This document shows positions 17,776 to 26,862 of a stretch of 64,000 bases of DNA, in pieces; the stretch's first letter is position 1, and every line of letters begins with the position of its first letter. The DNA is from Simplicispira lacusdiani (GTDB lineage: Bacteria > Pseudomonadota > Gammaproteobacteria > Burkholderiales > Burkholderiaceae_C): contig NZ_QXGR01000013.1 in the NCBI RefSeq assembly GCF_003604195.1, positions 1-64,000 on the forward strand, in the 5' to 3' direction. The notes below the pieces were generated by a model that was not told the origin of the DNA, searched no databases, and saw only the letters and a program-made list of their open reading frames with translations. The position numbers and the translations under genes are program-made.

Positions 17776-17904
17776 CCTCAATCCATCGGGACCAGCACCG
17801 CCATCCAGGCGCCGCGCGCGGTCCGCTCCGGCGCAGGCAATAGACCGGTGAACCCGCCGCTTTTCGGGTTTTATTTCCCGCCGGCTGCTCCCACAATGGA
17901 GGCC

Positions 17905-19047
17905 ATGAAAGCCTCGTCCCATTCCCTCTTGCCACGCGCGCTGCGCATCTTCTGGTCCTTGCTGGCCATGGCGATGCTGTGCGCGGCGGGCCCGGCGCAT
18001 GCCCTGCGGATCAAGGAAGTGGCGGCGGTGCAAGGCGTGCGCAGCAACCAGCTCACGGGCTATGGCCTGGTGGTGGGGCTCGATGGCACGGGCGACCAGA
18101 CGACGCAGATGCCCTACACCACCCAATCCATGCAGAACTATCTGCAGAACATGGGCATCACCCTCCCGGCGGGCGCGACGAGCCAGCTGCAGCTCAAGAA
18201 CGTGGCCGCCGTGATCGTCACGGCGCAGCTCCCGGCCTTCGCCCAGCCGGGGCAGATGATCGATGTGAACGTCTCGTCCATGGGCAACGCCAAGTCGCTC
18301 AAGGGCGGCATGCTGATGGTCACGCCCTTGCGCGGCGCCGACGGCGAGATCTACGCCCTGGCCCAGGGCAACCTGGTCGTGGGCGGCGCGGGCGCGTCTT
18401 CGGGCGGCAGCAAGGTGCAGATCAACCACCTGAGCGCCGGCCGCATCCCCCAGGGCGCGCAGGTGGAGCGCTCGGTGCCCACCCCGCTGCACGAGGGCGA
18501 CTCGATCACGCTGGGCCTCAACGCCTCCGATTTCCAGACCGCGCGCCGCGTGGCCGACGCCATCAACACCCGCATGGGCGCGGGCCGCGCCACGGCCCTC
18601 GACGGCCGCACCGTGCAGGTCCAGGCGCCCACCGCGCCCGGCGCGCGGGTGAACTTCATCGCCGAGCTGGAGGAGCTGCCGCTGGAGTCCATGACGCCCT
18701 CGGCCAAGGTGGTCATCAACGCCCGCACCGGCTCGGTCGTGCTCAACCAGGCCGTGACCCTGGGCCCCTGCGCCGTGGCGCACGGCAACCTGTCCATCGT
18801 CATCAGCAGCCGCCCCGTCATCAGCCAGCCCAACCCGCTGTCGCAGGGGCAGACGGTGGTGTCGCAGCAGAGCGACATCCAGATCAACCAGGAGCCAGGC
18901 AACATCATCCAGGTGCCGCCCTCGGCGCAGTTGACCGACGTGGTGCGCGCGCTCAACGCGCTGGGCGCCACGCCCCAGGACCTGCTGGCCATCCTGCAGG
19001 CCATCAAGGCCGCCGGCGCGCTCAACGCCGAGCTGGAGGTCATCTGA
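17905..19047 (+). CDS. flgI: Flagellar P-ring protein FlgI
   Basis: FlgI forms the periplasmic P-ring. The 380-residue protein has a signal peptide (IFWSLLAMAMLCAAGPAHA) and the mature start LRIKEVAAVQGVRSNQLTGYG, the family signature, with GLDGTGDQTTQMPYTTQSM following. The ATG at 17905 is preceded by GGAGG at 4-5 bp; an ATG at 17896 is possible but lacks this spacing. It lies downstream of the terminator after flgH, and flgJ follows. Confidence 0.96.
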   Translation: MKASSHSLLPRALRIFWSLLAMAMLCAAGPAHALRIKEVAAVQGVRSNQLTGYGLVVGLDGTGDQTTQMPYTTQSMQNYLQNMGITLPAGATSQLQLKNVAAVIVTAQLPAFAQPGQMIDVNVSSMGNAKSLKGGMLMVTPLRGADGEIYALAQGNLVVGGAGASSGGSKVQINHLSAGRIPQGAQVERSVPTPLHEGDSITLGLNASDFQTARRVADAINTRMGAGRATALDGRTVQVQAPTAPGARVNFIAELEELPLESMTPSAKVVINARTGSVVLNQAVTLGPCAVAHGNLSIVISSRPVISQPNPLSQGQTVVSQQSDIQINQEPGNIIQVPPSAQLTDVVRALNALGATPQDLLAILQAIKAAGALNAELEVI

Positions 19048-19100
19048 TGTCCGCCCCCCGCCCCACGCTCGCGAAGCCCCTGCCCAAGGAGTGCTGAACC

Positions 19101-19994
19101 ATGGCCCTCTCCCTGCCCGCCGCCAGCAGCACCAGCACCACCAACGCGCTGGCCGCCGATGCCCGCTCGCTCAACCGGCTCAAGCTCGACGCCAGCCAGA
19201 ACAGCCCCGAAGCCACGCGCGAGGCCGCCAAGCAATTCGAGTCGCTGTTCATGCGCGAGATGATCAAGAGCATGCGCGAGGCCACCATGAAATCCGGCCT
19301 GCTCGACGGCGCGCAGGGTGACCTGGGCACCGACCTGCTGGACCAGCAGCTCTCGGTGCAGATGGCGGGACGCCCCGGCGGCCTGTCGGAGGCCATCGCG
19401 CGCCAGCTCTCCCAGGTGATGGCGGGCGGCGAAGTCAACCTGGCCGCCCCTTCCACGCTGAGCCTGGGCCAGGCCGCGCCCCGGACCGCGCCCGCTCCGG
19501 CGGTGACCGCTCCCACCGGCCCGGCCCCCAAGGGACGCGACGACTTCGTGCAGTTCCACAGCAATGCAGCCGAACGCGTGGCGCAGGCCAGCGGCATACC
19601 GGCCAGCTTCATGCTGGGCCAGGCCGGACACGAAACCGGCTGGGGCAAGAGCGAGATCAAGAATGCCGACGGCTCCAGCTCGTTCAACCTGTTCGGCATC
19701 AAGGCCGGCAAGGGCTGGACCGGCAAGGTCGCCGAGGTCACCACCACCGAATACGTGGACGGCGTGCCCCGCAAGGTGGTGGCGAAATTCCGGGCCTACG
19801 ACTCCTACGAGGACTCGTTCCGCGACTATGCCCGCCTGATCAACAACAACCCCCGCTACGAGCAGGCCCGTGCCAAGACGCATTCGGCCGTTGCCTATGC
19901 CGCCGAACTGCAGAAGGCCGGCTACGCCACCGACCCGCAGTACGCCCGCAAGCTCGGCGGCGCCATCCAGAGCGCGCTGCGCGCCATGGCCTGA
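19101..19994 (+). CDS. flgJ: Flagellar rod assembly protein / peptidoglycan hydrolase FlgJ
   Basis: FlgJ caps the growing rod and opens the cell wall. The 297 residues split into the rod-cap domain (AAKQFESLFMREMIKSMREA) and the C-terminal glucosaminidase domain with catalytic Glu near residue 178 in LGQAGHETGWGKSEIK, plus the FRAYDSYEDSFRDYARLI motif. The dual-domain form is typical of beta- and gammaproteobacteria. A Pro/Ala-rich linker joins the halves. Confidence 0.96.
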   Translation: MALSLPAASSTSTTNALAADARSLNRLKLDASQNSPEATREAAKQFESLFMREMIKSMREATMKSGLLDGAQGDLGTDLLDQQLSVQMAGRPGGLSEAIARQLSQVMAGGEVNLAAPSTLSLGQAAPRTAPAPAVTAPTGPAPKGRDDFVQFHSNAAERVAQASGIPASFMLGQAGHETGWGKSEIKNADGSSSFNLFGIKAGKGWTGKVAEVTTTEYVDGVPRKVVAKFRAYDSYEDSFRDYARLINNNPRYEQARAKTHSAVAYAAELQKAGYATDPQYARKLGGAIQSALRAMA

Positions 19995-20010
19995 AACCGG
20001 GAGCTGAACC

Positions 20011-21963
20011 ATGAGCCTACTCAACGTCGGGTCCCGGGCCCTCCTGGCCAACCAGGTGGCACTGCAGACCGCGGGCCACAACATCGCCAACGTCAGCACG
20101 CCCGGCTACTCGCGCCAGAACGTGGTGCTGCAGACCGTGCAGGGCCAGTTCACGGGGGGCGGCTACATCGGCAAGGGCGTCGATGTGCAGACCGTCCTGC
20201 GCAACCACAGCGAACTGCTCACGCGCCAATCCACGGCGGCGGCCTCCGTGGACGCGGGCGACACCGCCCGCATGGCGCGCCTGCGCCAGTTGCAGGACGT
20301 CTTCAGCGGCGGCTCCAGCGGCATCGGCGCCTCCATCAACGACATGATGAACGCGCTCTCCGACGTGGTGAGCGCCCCCACCGACCTCACCGCGCGCAGC
20401 GTGGCCCTCACGCGCATGGACGAAATGGCCGCGCGCATGCGCGACGCCTCGCAGCGCCTGGACGAGATCGGCTACACCGTGGCCGAACAGCTCAAGGGCA
20501 GCATGGTCGCGGTCAACAGCCTGGCCAAGAACATCGCCGGCATCAACGAGCAGATCGCGCGCGCCAAGGGCAACGGCCAGCCCGCCAACGACCTGCTCGA
20601 CCAGCGCGACCAGCTGATCCGCGAACTCAACCAGCACATCCAGACCTCCCAGGTGGCCGCCGACGACGGGACCGTGAGCGTTTTCGTGGCCGGCAGCCAG
20701 CCCCTGGTGCTGGGCAACAAGGCCGCCACGCTGTCGATCGACGACCCGGCCGATTTCGGCGCCGGCAGCGGCCAGAAGGTGCTGAACTTCCTGGCCCCCG
20801 GCTCCGCCACCAAGGTGGAACTCAACGAAAGCATGCTGGGCGGTGGCGAGGTCGCCGGCCTGCTGCGCTTCCAGAACAGCGACCTGGCCGAAGGCCGCAA
20901 CCTGCTCGGCCGCATGGCGGTGGCCATCAGCGAGTCCATGAACACGCAGAACCGGCTGGGCCTGACCCTCGACGGCCAAGTGGGCGAAAACCTGTTCGCG
21001 CCCATCAGCCTGGGCGACGCCGTGCGCAGCAACTTCAACACCTCGGCCGTCACCATGGGGCTGACGGTGACCGACCCCACGGCGCTGCAGGCTTCCAGCT
21101 ACACCGTCAGCTTCACCGCCGCCGATGCGGGCTCGGTCACGCGGCACTCGGACGGCAAGGTCTTCACCTTCGATGGCTCGGGCCTGCCCCCGGTCACGGT
21201 GGCGGACGTCTTCACGGCCCAAGGCCTGGGCGTCACCCTCTCCGGCCCGCCCAATGCCGGCGACCAGTTCATGATCACCTCGCTGCAGGGTTCGGCGGCG
21301 GAGCTTCAGGCGTTGCAGTATTCGCCGGTGGACTTGGCGGCGGCCAACCCGGTCAACGCGGCCATGGGCCCCAACAACTCGGGCACGCTGCAGATGGTCG
21401 GCCTCAAGGCGCTGACCAACCCGCCGGGCGCCACGGCCCCCGTGACCATCACCTTCACCGGCCCGAACACTTTCACCCGCTCGGACACCGGCGCCGTGGT
21501 GCATGCCTACACCTCGGGCCAACCCATCAATTACGACGCGCTCACGCCTCCCACGGGCTGGTCGGTCACCGTCAGTGGCGCGCCCAAGGCGGGCGACACA
21601 CTGACCATCGACAACGCCCTGGCGCCCGCCTACGGCGACTGGTACAAGCGCGACGCCGGCAACGCCAGCGCGCTGATGGGTTTGCGCGACGTGCCCATGT
21701 TCGACGGCGCCACGCTGTCCGACGGCTTCGCCGGCGCCATGGCGCAGATCGGCACGCGCACCCAGAGCGCGCAGTTCGCGGCCGAGCTGTCCTCGGCCAT
21801 CGCCGCCAACCTGGAGCGCGATCGCACGGCCGTCTCCGGCGTCAACCTCGACGAGGAGGCGGCGCGCCTGATCCAGTTCCAGCAGGCCTACCAGGCCTCG
21901 GCCAAGATGATCCAGATCGCGCAGAATATCTTCGACACCCTGATCCAGGGGCTGACGCGCTGA
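20011..21963 (+). CDS. flgK: Flagellar hook-associated protein FlgK (HAP1)
   Basis: FlgK is the first hook-filament junction protein. The 650-residue protein begins MSLLNVGSRALLANQVALQT, with the motif GHNIANVSTPGYSRQNVVLQ, a long coiled-coil stretch (residues about 60-190), a variable beta-rich middle and the C-terminal NLDEEAARLIQFQQAYQASA helix. GGGAGC precedes the ATG. It is followed by flgL after 20 bp. Confidence 0.97.
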   Translation: MSLLNVGSRALLANQVALQTAGHNIANVSTPGYSRQNVVLQTVQGQFTGGGYIGKGVDVQTVLRNHSELLTRQSTAAASVDAGDTARMARLRQLQDVFSGGSSGIGASINDMMNALSDVVSAPTDLTARSVALTRMDEMAARMRDASQRLDEIGYTVAEQLKGSMVAVNSLAKNIAGINEQIARAKGNGQPANDLLDQRDQLIRELNQHIQTSQVAADDGTVSVFVAGSQPLVLGNKAATLSIDDPADFGAGSGQKVLNFLAPGSATKVELNESMLGGGEVAGLLRFQNSDLAEGRNLLGRMAVAISESMNTQNRLGLTLDGQVGENLFAPISLGDAVRSNFNTSAVTMGLTVTDPTALQASSYTVSFTAADAGSVTRHSDGKVFTFDGSGLPPVTVADVFTAQGLGVTLSGPPNAGDQFMITSLQGSAAELQALQYSPVDLAAANPVNAAMGPNNSGTLQMVGLKALTNPPGATAPVTITFTGPNTFTRSDTGAVVHAYTSGQPINYDALTPPTGWSVTVSGAPKAGDTLTIDNALAPAYGDWYKRDAGNASALMGLRDVPMFDGATLSDGFAGAMAQIGTRTQSAQFAAELSSAIAANLERDRTAVSGVNLDEEAARLIQFQQAYQASAKMIQIAQNIFDTLIQGLTR

Positions 21964-21983
21964 ACGACTGAACGGAGTCCGCC

Positions 21984-23204
21984 ATGAGCAACGCACTCTA
22001 CCGGCTGAGCACGGCCAACCAATACGACATCGCGCTGCGCAACATCGGCCAGCGCCAGACCTCGCTGTCCAACCTGCAGGAGAACCTCACCTCGGGCAAG
22101 CGCGTGGTCCGCGCCAGCGACGACCCGGTGGCCGCAGCCCAGGCCGAGCGCGCCATCACCCGCATGTCGCGCAACGAGACCGATCTGCGCGCGCTCGACA
22201 TGCAGCGCAACACCATGGCCCTGGCGGAATCCACCCTGGGCGAGGCCGGCGATGCCATGCAGGCGTTCCGCGAACTGGTGGTGAGCGCCGGCAACGGCAC
22301 GCACACCCAGACGGAACGGGACGCCATCGCACAGCAGCTCATGAGCCTGCGCGACCAGATCATGAGCTACGCCAACCGCAAGGATTCCAACGGCCTGCCG
22401 CTGTTCCAGGCGCTGGGCAGCGCCCAATCGCCCTTCGCGGGCGCCGCGCCCACGCTCAATTTCGCCGGATTGCCCGGGCAGCACGCCAGCGGCAACACCC
22501 AGATCGCCAAAGTGCTCGACGGCGAGGCCGCCTGGATGAGCGTGCCTACGGGCAACGGCGTGTTCGAGGTATCGCTGGGCGCCGCCAACACCGGCAAGGC
22601 CTGGGCCGACGTGGGCCAGGTCACCAACCCCTCGGCCCTGACCGGCAACGACTACAGCATCACCTTCTCCGTGGTCGGCGGCGTGACCACCTACGATGTC
22701 GTGAACACCACGACCGCGACCCCCGTGCTCTCGGGCCAGCCCTACACCACGCCGACCACCATCGCGTTCGACGGCATGTCGCTCAAGATCACGGGCGCGC
22801 CCAACAACGGCGACAGCTTCGACATCGCCCCCAGCCAGCAGACCAACGTCTTCCAGGTGCTGGAAAACGCCATCAGCACGATCCAGAACGGCGGAAACAT
22901 CGACGGCAGCACCGACTACGGCAGCCTGACCCACGGCATCACCCGGGGCCTGACGGAACTCGACTCGTCGATGAACCGGCTGCAATCCTCGCGCGGCCTG
23001 GCCGGCGACCTGCTCAACCGCGCCGACCGCATCGAAGGAGAGATGGACATCCGGGGCGTGCAGCTCGAAGACGACCGTTCGCGCGCCGAGGATCTCGATA
23101 TGATCAAGGGCATTTCCGACTTCCAGAACCAGCAGGTCGGGTACGAAGCCGCGCTGAAGTCCTATGCCCAGGTGCAGCAACTCTCATTGTTCAAATTCAT
23201 CTAA
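21984..23204 (+). CDS. flgL: Flagellar hook-associated protein FlgL (HAP3)
   Basis: FlgL is the second junction protein, a truncated flagellin homologue. The 406 residues have the flagellin-like N terminus (LQENLTSGKRVVRASDDPVA, AAQAERAITRMSRNETDLRA) and C terminus (KGISDFQNQQVGYEAALKSY ending SLFKFI), with a beta-rich insertion between. Its stop is followed by an 8-bp-arm palindrome before the HDOD gene. Confidence 0.96.
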   Translation: MSNALYRLSTANQYDIALRNIGQRQTSLSNLQENLTSGKRVVRASDDPVAAAQAERAITRMSRNETDLRALDMQRNTMALAESTLGEAGDAMQAFRELVVSAGNGTHTQTERDAIAQQLMSLRDQIMSYANRKDSNGLPLFQALGSAQSPFAGAAPTLNFAGLPGQHASGNTQIAKVLDGEAAWMSVPTGNGVFEVSLGAANTGKAWADVGQVTNPSALTGNDYSITFSVVGGVTTYDVVNTTTATPVLSGQPYTTPTTIAFDGMSLKITGAPNNGDSFDIAPSQQTNVFQVLENAISTIQNGGNIDGSTDYGSLTHGITRGLTELDSSMNRLQSSRGLAGDLLNRADRIEGEMDIRGVQLEDDRSRAEDLDMIKGISDFQNQQVGYEAALKSYAQVQQLSLFKFI

Positions 23205-23206
23205 GG

Positions 23207-23224
23207 AACCTGTGAACAGGTTCT
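23207..23224. promoter_or_regulatory. Palindrome between flgL and the HDOD gene
   Basis: GAACCTGT and ACAGGTTC are perfect inverted 8-mers around a GA centre, starting 3 bp after the flgL stop and ending 8 bp before the next ATG. As RNA it would cover the only AAGGA-like ribosome site for the downstream gene; as DNA it could be an operator. Function unknown. Confidence 0.35.
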
Positions 23225-23232
23225 AACGCGTC

Positions 23233-24471
23233 ATGGTCCAATCCGTCCTGGGCAGTCTGGTTCTCGGCTACCGTCCTCTCTGGGGCCGCTCGCGTTCCCT
23301 GGCCGGCATCCAGCTGTATGTGCGCGGCGAGGGCGTGGCCCAGGTCGATGCCCCCCACCTGCTGCGCACCCTGCAGGAAATGTGGACGGCCAGCTCGCCA
23401 CCGCTGCTGATCTCCCCCCAGACCCGGCAACTGCTGTGCGACATGCTGGAGCATGCCCCGCGCGGCACGCCCTGGATCGACGTGCCGGGCGACTGGCTCG
23501 CCGATTCCGCCATCTACTCCCGCGTGCAAGCGGCCCACCAGCGCGGGCTGCGCCTGGTCTGGCGCGGCGAACTGGGCCGCCTGCCCGAGCCCGAGATCGC
23601 GCGCTGCTTCGACAACAGCCTGTTGAGCCTGCGCCCCGAGGACGCCATGGCCGCCCTGCAGGCCGCGCCCCCGTCACGTCCGGGCAGCGCCCCCGTTCCC
23701 GCGCATGGCACCAGCCCGGTGCTCGACGGCCAGATGTACGAGAACATCGCCAGCCGCGCCCTGGTCTCGCACTGCCTGGACCAGCACAACGCCGTGGCCG
23801 TGGCCGGCTGGCCCACCGAAGACGTGCTCTACAGCCTGCGCCACCAGCCGCTGCAGCCCTCCCACGCCATACTGCTCAAGCTGCTCAAGGCCATCGAGGC
23901 CGAGCAGTCGCTCGAAGCCTTCGAGGACATCATGGGCGAGGACCCGCTGCTGGCCTACCGCTTCATGGTCTACACCAACTCGGCCTCGCTGGGCCTGCGC
24001 ACCGGTATCGACTCGCTGCGCCGGGGCTTGGTGATGATGGGCTACGGCTCGATCAAGCGCTGGCTGTCCGACCAGCTACCGCACGCCAGCACCGAGATGG
24101 ACCTGCGCCCGGCGCGCGAATCCATGGTGCTGCGCGCCCGGCTCACCCAGCACCTGCTCGAATCGGGCCTGCAGAAAGACCTGCGCAGCGAGGTCTACCT
24201 GTGCGGGCTGTTCTCGCAGCTCGACGACCTGATGGGCGAGCCCATCGGCAACATCCTGCACCGCATCCCGCTGTCCGAGCGCGTCTACGACGCCATCGTC
24301 ACGCGCACCGGCCCCTACGCGCCCAGCCTGGAGATGGCCTGCGCGCTCGAAACCGACGACGCCAGCGCCATCCGCCAGTTGTGCGAGGACAACGAACTGG
24401 ACCAGGAAGAAATCAACCGCGCGCTGCTGCGCGTGCTCTCCAGCCTCGAAGTGGCACGACCCGCCCACTGA
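23233..24471 (+). CDS. HDOD-domain signalling protein with degenerate EAL-like N terminus
   Basis: HDOD domains are HD-superfamily relatives without catalytic metal residues and act in signalling, often beside c-di-GMP or motility genes. The 412-residue protein has an HDOD region around residues 205-340 (ILLKLLKAIEAEQSLEAFED, DPLLAYRFMVYTNSASLGLR, then SLRRGLVMMGYGSIKRWLSD). The N-terminal 190 residues are compatible with a degraded EAL domain as in EAL-HDOD proteins, with no intact EAL or DDFGTG motif. It follows flgL by 28 bp in the same direction, so it is probably co-transcribed with flgKL and linked to motility control. Confidence 0.75.
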   Translation: MVQSVLGSLVLGYRPLWGRSRSLAGIQLYVRGEGVAQVDAPHLLRTLQEMWTASSPPLLISPQTRQLLCDMLEHAPRGTPWIDVPGDWLADSAIYSRVQAAHQRGLRLVWRGELGRLPEPEIARCFDNSLLSLRPEDAMAALQAAPPSRPGSAPVPAHGTSPVLDGQMYENIASRALVSHCLDQHNAVAVAGWPTEDVLYSLRHQPLQPSHAILLKLLKAIEAEQSLEAFEDIMGEDPLLAYRFMVYTNSASLGLRTGIDSLRRGLVMMGYGSIKRWLSDQLPHASTEMDLRPARESMVLRARLTQHLLESGLQKDLRSEVYLCGLFSQLDDLMGEPIGNILHRIPLSERVYDAIVTRTGPYAPSLEMACALETDDASAIRQLCEDNELDQEEINRALLRVLSSLEVARPAH

Positions 24472-24514
24472 TCCGCAGCAGACGGTCCACCGCCACGCAC
24501 TTTGCAAGCGGGCG

Positions 24515-24566
24515 CGGCCCAGACCAGCGGCCACCGCGCAAGGGCCGCCCCGCCGCGCTGGTGGCG
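24515..24566. repeat. 52-bp intergenic repeat, copy 1 (copy 2 at 49905-49956)
   Basis: This block matches 49905-49956 with about six differences over 52 bp and no gaps; the shared core includes CACCAGCGGCCACC-like and AAGGGCCGCCCCGCCGC segments (one base differs in the first). Both copies lie just after a plus-strand gene that converges on a minus-strand gene (HDOD/MocR here, priA/CheX-like there), which suggests a bidirectional end-of-transcript element. Confidence 0.7.
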
Positions 24567-24569
24567 TCC

Positions 24570-24588
24570 CGCATCGCGCAGCGATGCG
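24570..24588. terminator. Hairpin between convergent HDOD and MocR genes
   Basis: CGCATCGC and GCGATGCG form a perfect 8-bp stem around a GCA loop. No T-run follows in either direction, so it is a possible bidirectional stop signal rather than a classical terminator. Confidence 0.35.
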
Positions 24589-24622
24589 AGAGAGGGGAAG
24601 GCGCGCAGCGCCACAGGGGGAG

Positions 24623-26086
24623 TCACTTCACCTGCTCGCGCACCCGCTCGAACACCCGCCAGAACGCCGCCTCCTGCGTGGTCGTGAAATTGATGCGCAT
24701 GAGCGTGCTGGGCTGGCGGCTGGCATGGAACAGCGCGCCCGGCGCCAGCAGGTAGCCCTCGTCCAGCATGCGCTGGGCCAGCACGTCGGTGTCCACGCCC
24801 ACGTCCACCCAACCGAACAGCCCCGCCGGTTCGGACACGAAACGGCAACCCGCCTCCAGCGCCAGCTGCACGCTGCGCGCGCGCGCCTGCGCCAGGCGCA
24901 GGCGCATGCGCTCGGCGTGGCGGCGCAGCTGGCCCTGGTCGATGCACAGCGCCATGGCCTTTTCCAGCACCGAGGGCGTGGTCAGCGTGGACAGCAGCTT
25001 GGTGTCGAGCAGGCGCTCCACCAGGTCCGGCGGCGCCGCCAGAAAGCCCACGCGCCAGCTTGGCGCCAGGATCTTGGCGAAGCCACCCACGTAGATGGTG
25101 CGGCGCAGGCCGTCGAGTGCCGTCAGGCGCGTGGCATGGTCGGGCGCGATATGGCTGTAGGTGTCGTCCTCGACGATGTGGAAGCCGTGCTGCTGCGCCA
25201 GTTGCAGCACCTGGTGCGCGCTGCCCGGCGAGAGGCAGTAGCCCGTGGGGTTGTGCAGCACGCTCACGCTGACGAACAGCTTGGGCGCGTGCACTTCGCA
25301 GTAGCGCGCCATCACCTCCAGGTCGGGGCCGTCGGCGCGGCGCGGCACGGGCAGCACGCGCATGCCCAGGGCATCGAGCCGGGCGAACTCCACCGACCAG
25401 CCCGGCTCCTCGACCATCACCGGGTCACCGGCCTGGAGCAAGGTGCGGCTCACGATGTCGAGCGCCTGCGTGGCCCCCACCGTGGTCATGACCTGCCCGG
25501 CGCGCGCCGGCACGTTGAGGTCGGCCAGGCGCCGCGCCAGCGCCTGGCGCAGCCCGGCGTCGCCCATGGGCTCGCCGTAGTTGAGCGCGCCGTCCTGCAG
25601 CGCGCGGCTGCCCACGATCTTGCGCAGCGCCGCCGGCATGAAGCGCGCCTCCTCCAGCCAGGTGGCCGGCATCACGCCCGCGCCCGGCTGCGGCTGGCTG
25701 GATGCCTGGTGGAACATGCCCCGGATCAGCGCCGTGGCGTTGATGTGCGAGCCCGAGGGCAGCGGGCCATCCAGCGAGCCCGCTTCGCCCTCTTCTTGCG
25801 CTATGTTTTTAGTAGCTGCCTCCGCGCGTCCATATTGCCCTGGATGCTCTTTTTGCATCACATCCCGCACATAGAAGCCGCGCTGCCGGCGCGACTCCAC
25901 CAGCCCCTGCGCCAGCAACTGGTCGTAGGCCGCCACCACGGTGTAGGGGCTCACGCCCTGCTGGCGCGCGCAATCGCGCACCGAGGGCAGGCGCGCGCCC
26001 GCGGGCAGCAGGCGCGAGCGGATGCGCTCGGCGAAGCGGTCGGCCAATTGCTCGGTCAATGTGCGGTGGGCGGTGCGGATCAGCAT
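24623..26086 (-). CDS. MocR-type transcriptional regulator (GntR HTH fused to aminotransferase-like domain)
   Basis: MocR/GabR-like regulators join a winged helix to a fold-type I PLP domain that senses a metabolite. The 487-residue protein has the GntR helix-turn-helix in residues 8-75 (LPSVRDCARQQGVSPYTVVA, AAYDQLLAQGLVESRRQRGF) and the PLP domain with HNPTGYCLSP, EDDTYSHIAPD and the Schiff-base lysine in GGFAKILAPSWRVGF. Residues 90-97 of the linker (AATKNIAQ) are encoded by a copy of the dispersed ACTAAAAACATAGC-type repeat, read in frame. The ATG at 26086 gives the family N terminus. It diverges from a LysE exporter that it may control. Confidence 0.88.
   Translation of the reverse strand: MLIRTAHRTLTEQLADRFAERIRSRLLPAGARLPSVRDCARQQGVSPYTVVAAYDQLLAQGLVESRRQRGFYVRDVMQKEHPGQYGRAEAATKNIAQEEGEAGSLDGPLPSGSHINATALIRGMFHQASSQPQPGAGVMPATWLEEARFMPAALRKIVGSRALQDGALNYGEPMGDAGLRQALARRLADLNVPARAGQVMTTVGATQALDIVSRTLLQAGDPVMVEEPGWSVEFARLDALGMRVLPVPRRADGPDLEVMARYCEVHAPKLFVSVSVLHNPTGYCLSPGSAHQVLQLAQQHGFHIVEDDTYSHIAPDHATRLTALDGLRRTIYVGGFAKILAPSWRVGFLAAPPDLVERLLDTKLLSTLTTPSVLEKAMALCIDQGQLRRHAERMRLRLAQARARSVQLALEAGCRFVSEPAGLFGWVDVGVDTDVLAQRMLDEGYLLAPGALFHASRQPSTLMRINFTTTQEAAFWRVFERVREQVK
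25798..25820 (-). repeat. Dispersed short repeat, in frame inside the MocR gene
   Basis: The minus strand reads GCAGCTACTAAAAACATAGC, one half of the GATAGC/AGCGCTT repeat family. It encodes part of the linker between the DNA-binding and PLP domains, where an insertion would be tolerated. Confidence 0.55.
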
Positions 26087-26148
26087 GGCGCGGCATTCTC
26101 CGGGTGTACCGATGACTGCACCAGCACAGTTTGTGTGTTTGTCGGATT

Positions 26149-26187
26149 CACTGTATTGGCACTGTAGCGGAAATCGCCCGTACAGTG
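26149..26187. promoter_or_regulatory. Candidate MocR operator in the MocR/LysE divergent gap
   Basis: CACTGTA occurs at 26149-26155 and 26160-26166, exactly 11 bp apart, and its inverse TACAGTG at 26181-26187. Direct repeats about one helical turn apart, with an inverted partner, are usual for MocR-family sites. The gap between the two genes is 142 bp. Confidence 0.5.
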
Positions 26188-26228
26188 GCTGCAATACCGC
26201 GAACACCCGCCTGCATTCCCCACCCGCC

Positions 26229-26828
26229 ATGCCCTTCGCCGAATTCACCGCCCTGCTGCTGCTCGCCACGGTCATGAGCTTCTCGCCCGGCCCGAACACC
26301 ACGCTCTCGACCGCGCTGGCCGCCAACCGGGGCCTGCCGCACGCCATGCGTTTCGTCTGCGCCGTGCCCGTGGGCTGGTCGGCGCTGCTGCTGCTGTGCG
26401 CTGGCGGCGTGGGCGCCCTGGTGGTGGCCGCGCCCCTGCTGCGCCTGGCGATCAAGGCCGTGGGCATCGGCTACCTGCTGTGGCTGGCCTGGAAACTGAG
26501 CCAGACCGCGCGCCTGGCCGAGGCCGATGGCGCGCGCCTGAACGTGGGCTTCTGGCAGGGCACGCTGCTGCAGTTCGTCAACATCAAGGCCTGGTTGCTG
26601 GCATTGACCATCGTCGCGGGCTGGATCGCCGGGCGCGGCGACGCCCTGCAACGTCTGGCCGTCGTGCTGCCGGTGATGCTGCTGTTCGCGTTTTTCAGCA
26701 ACCTGGCCTATGCCGCCACCGGCGCGCTGCTGCGCCAGTGGCTGGCCCAGGGCCGGCGTCTGCTGTGGTTCAACCGCGCCATGGCCGGGGTGCTGACCGC
26801 CACCGCCGCCTGGATGACGACCGCCTGA
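26229..26828 (+). CDS. LysE/RhtB-family amino-acid exporter
   Basis: These inner-membrane proteins export amino acids or derivatives. The 199-residue protein has about six hydrophobic segments and the family motif near the N terminus, MSFSPGPNTTLSTALAANRG, followed by GLPHAMRF. Mid-protein QFVNIKAWLLALTIVAGWIA corresponds to the conserved N-P/K-W region. It is divergent from the MocR regulator, and a CACTGTA repeat set lies between them. EamA follows 34 bp later. Confidence 0.88.
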   Translation: MPFAEFTALLLLATVMSFSPGPNTTLSTALAANRGLPHAMRFVCAVPVGWSALLLLCAGGVGALVVAAPLLRLAIKAVGIGYLLWLAWKLSQTARLAEADGARLNVGFWQGTLLQFVNIKAWLLALTIVAGWIAGRGDALQRLAVVLPVMLLFAFFSNLAYAATGALLRQWLAQGRRLLWFNRAMAGVLTATAAWMTTA

Positions 26829-26862
26829 CCCTTTCCGCCCCACCACCGTCCGGAGCCCGCCC

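Noticed and set aside
23207..23224. Palindrome after flgL as a LexA box
   Set aside because: LexA sites of proteobacteria need CTGT-N8-ACAG. Here only 2 bp separate the half sites.
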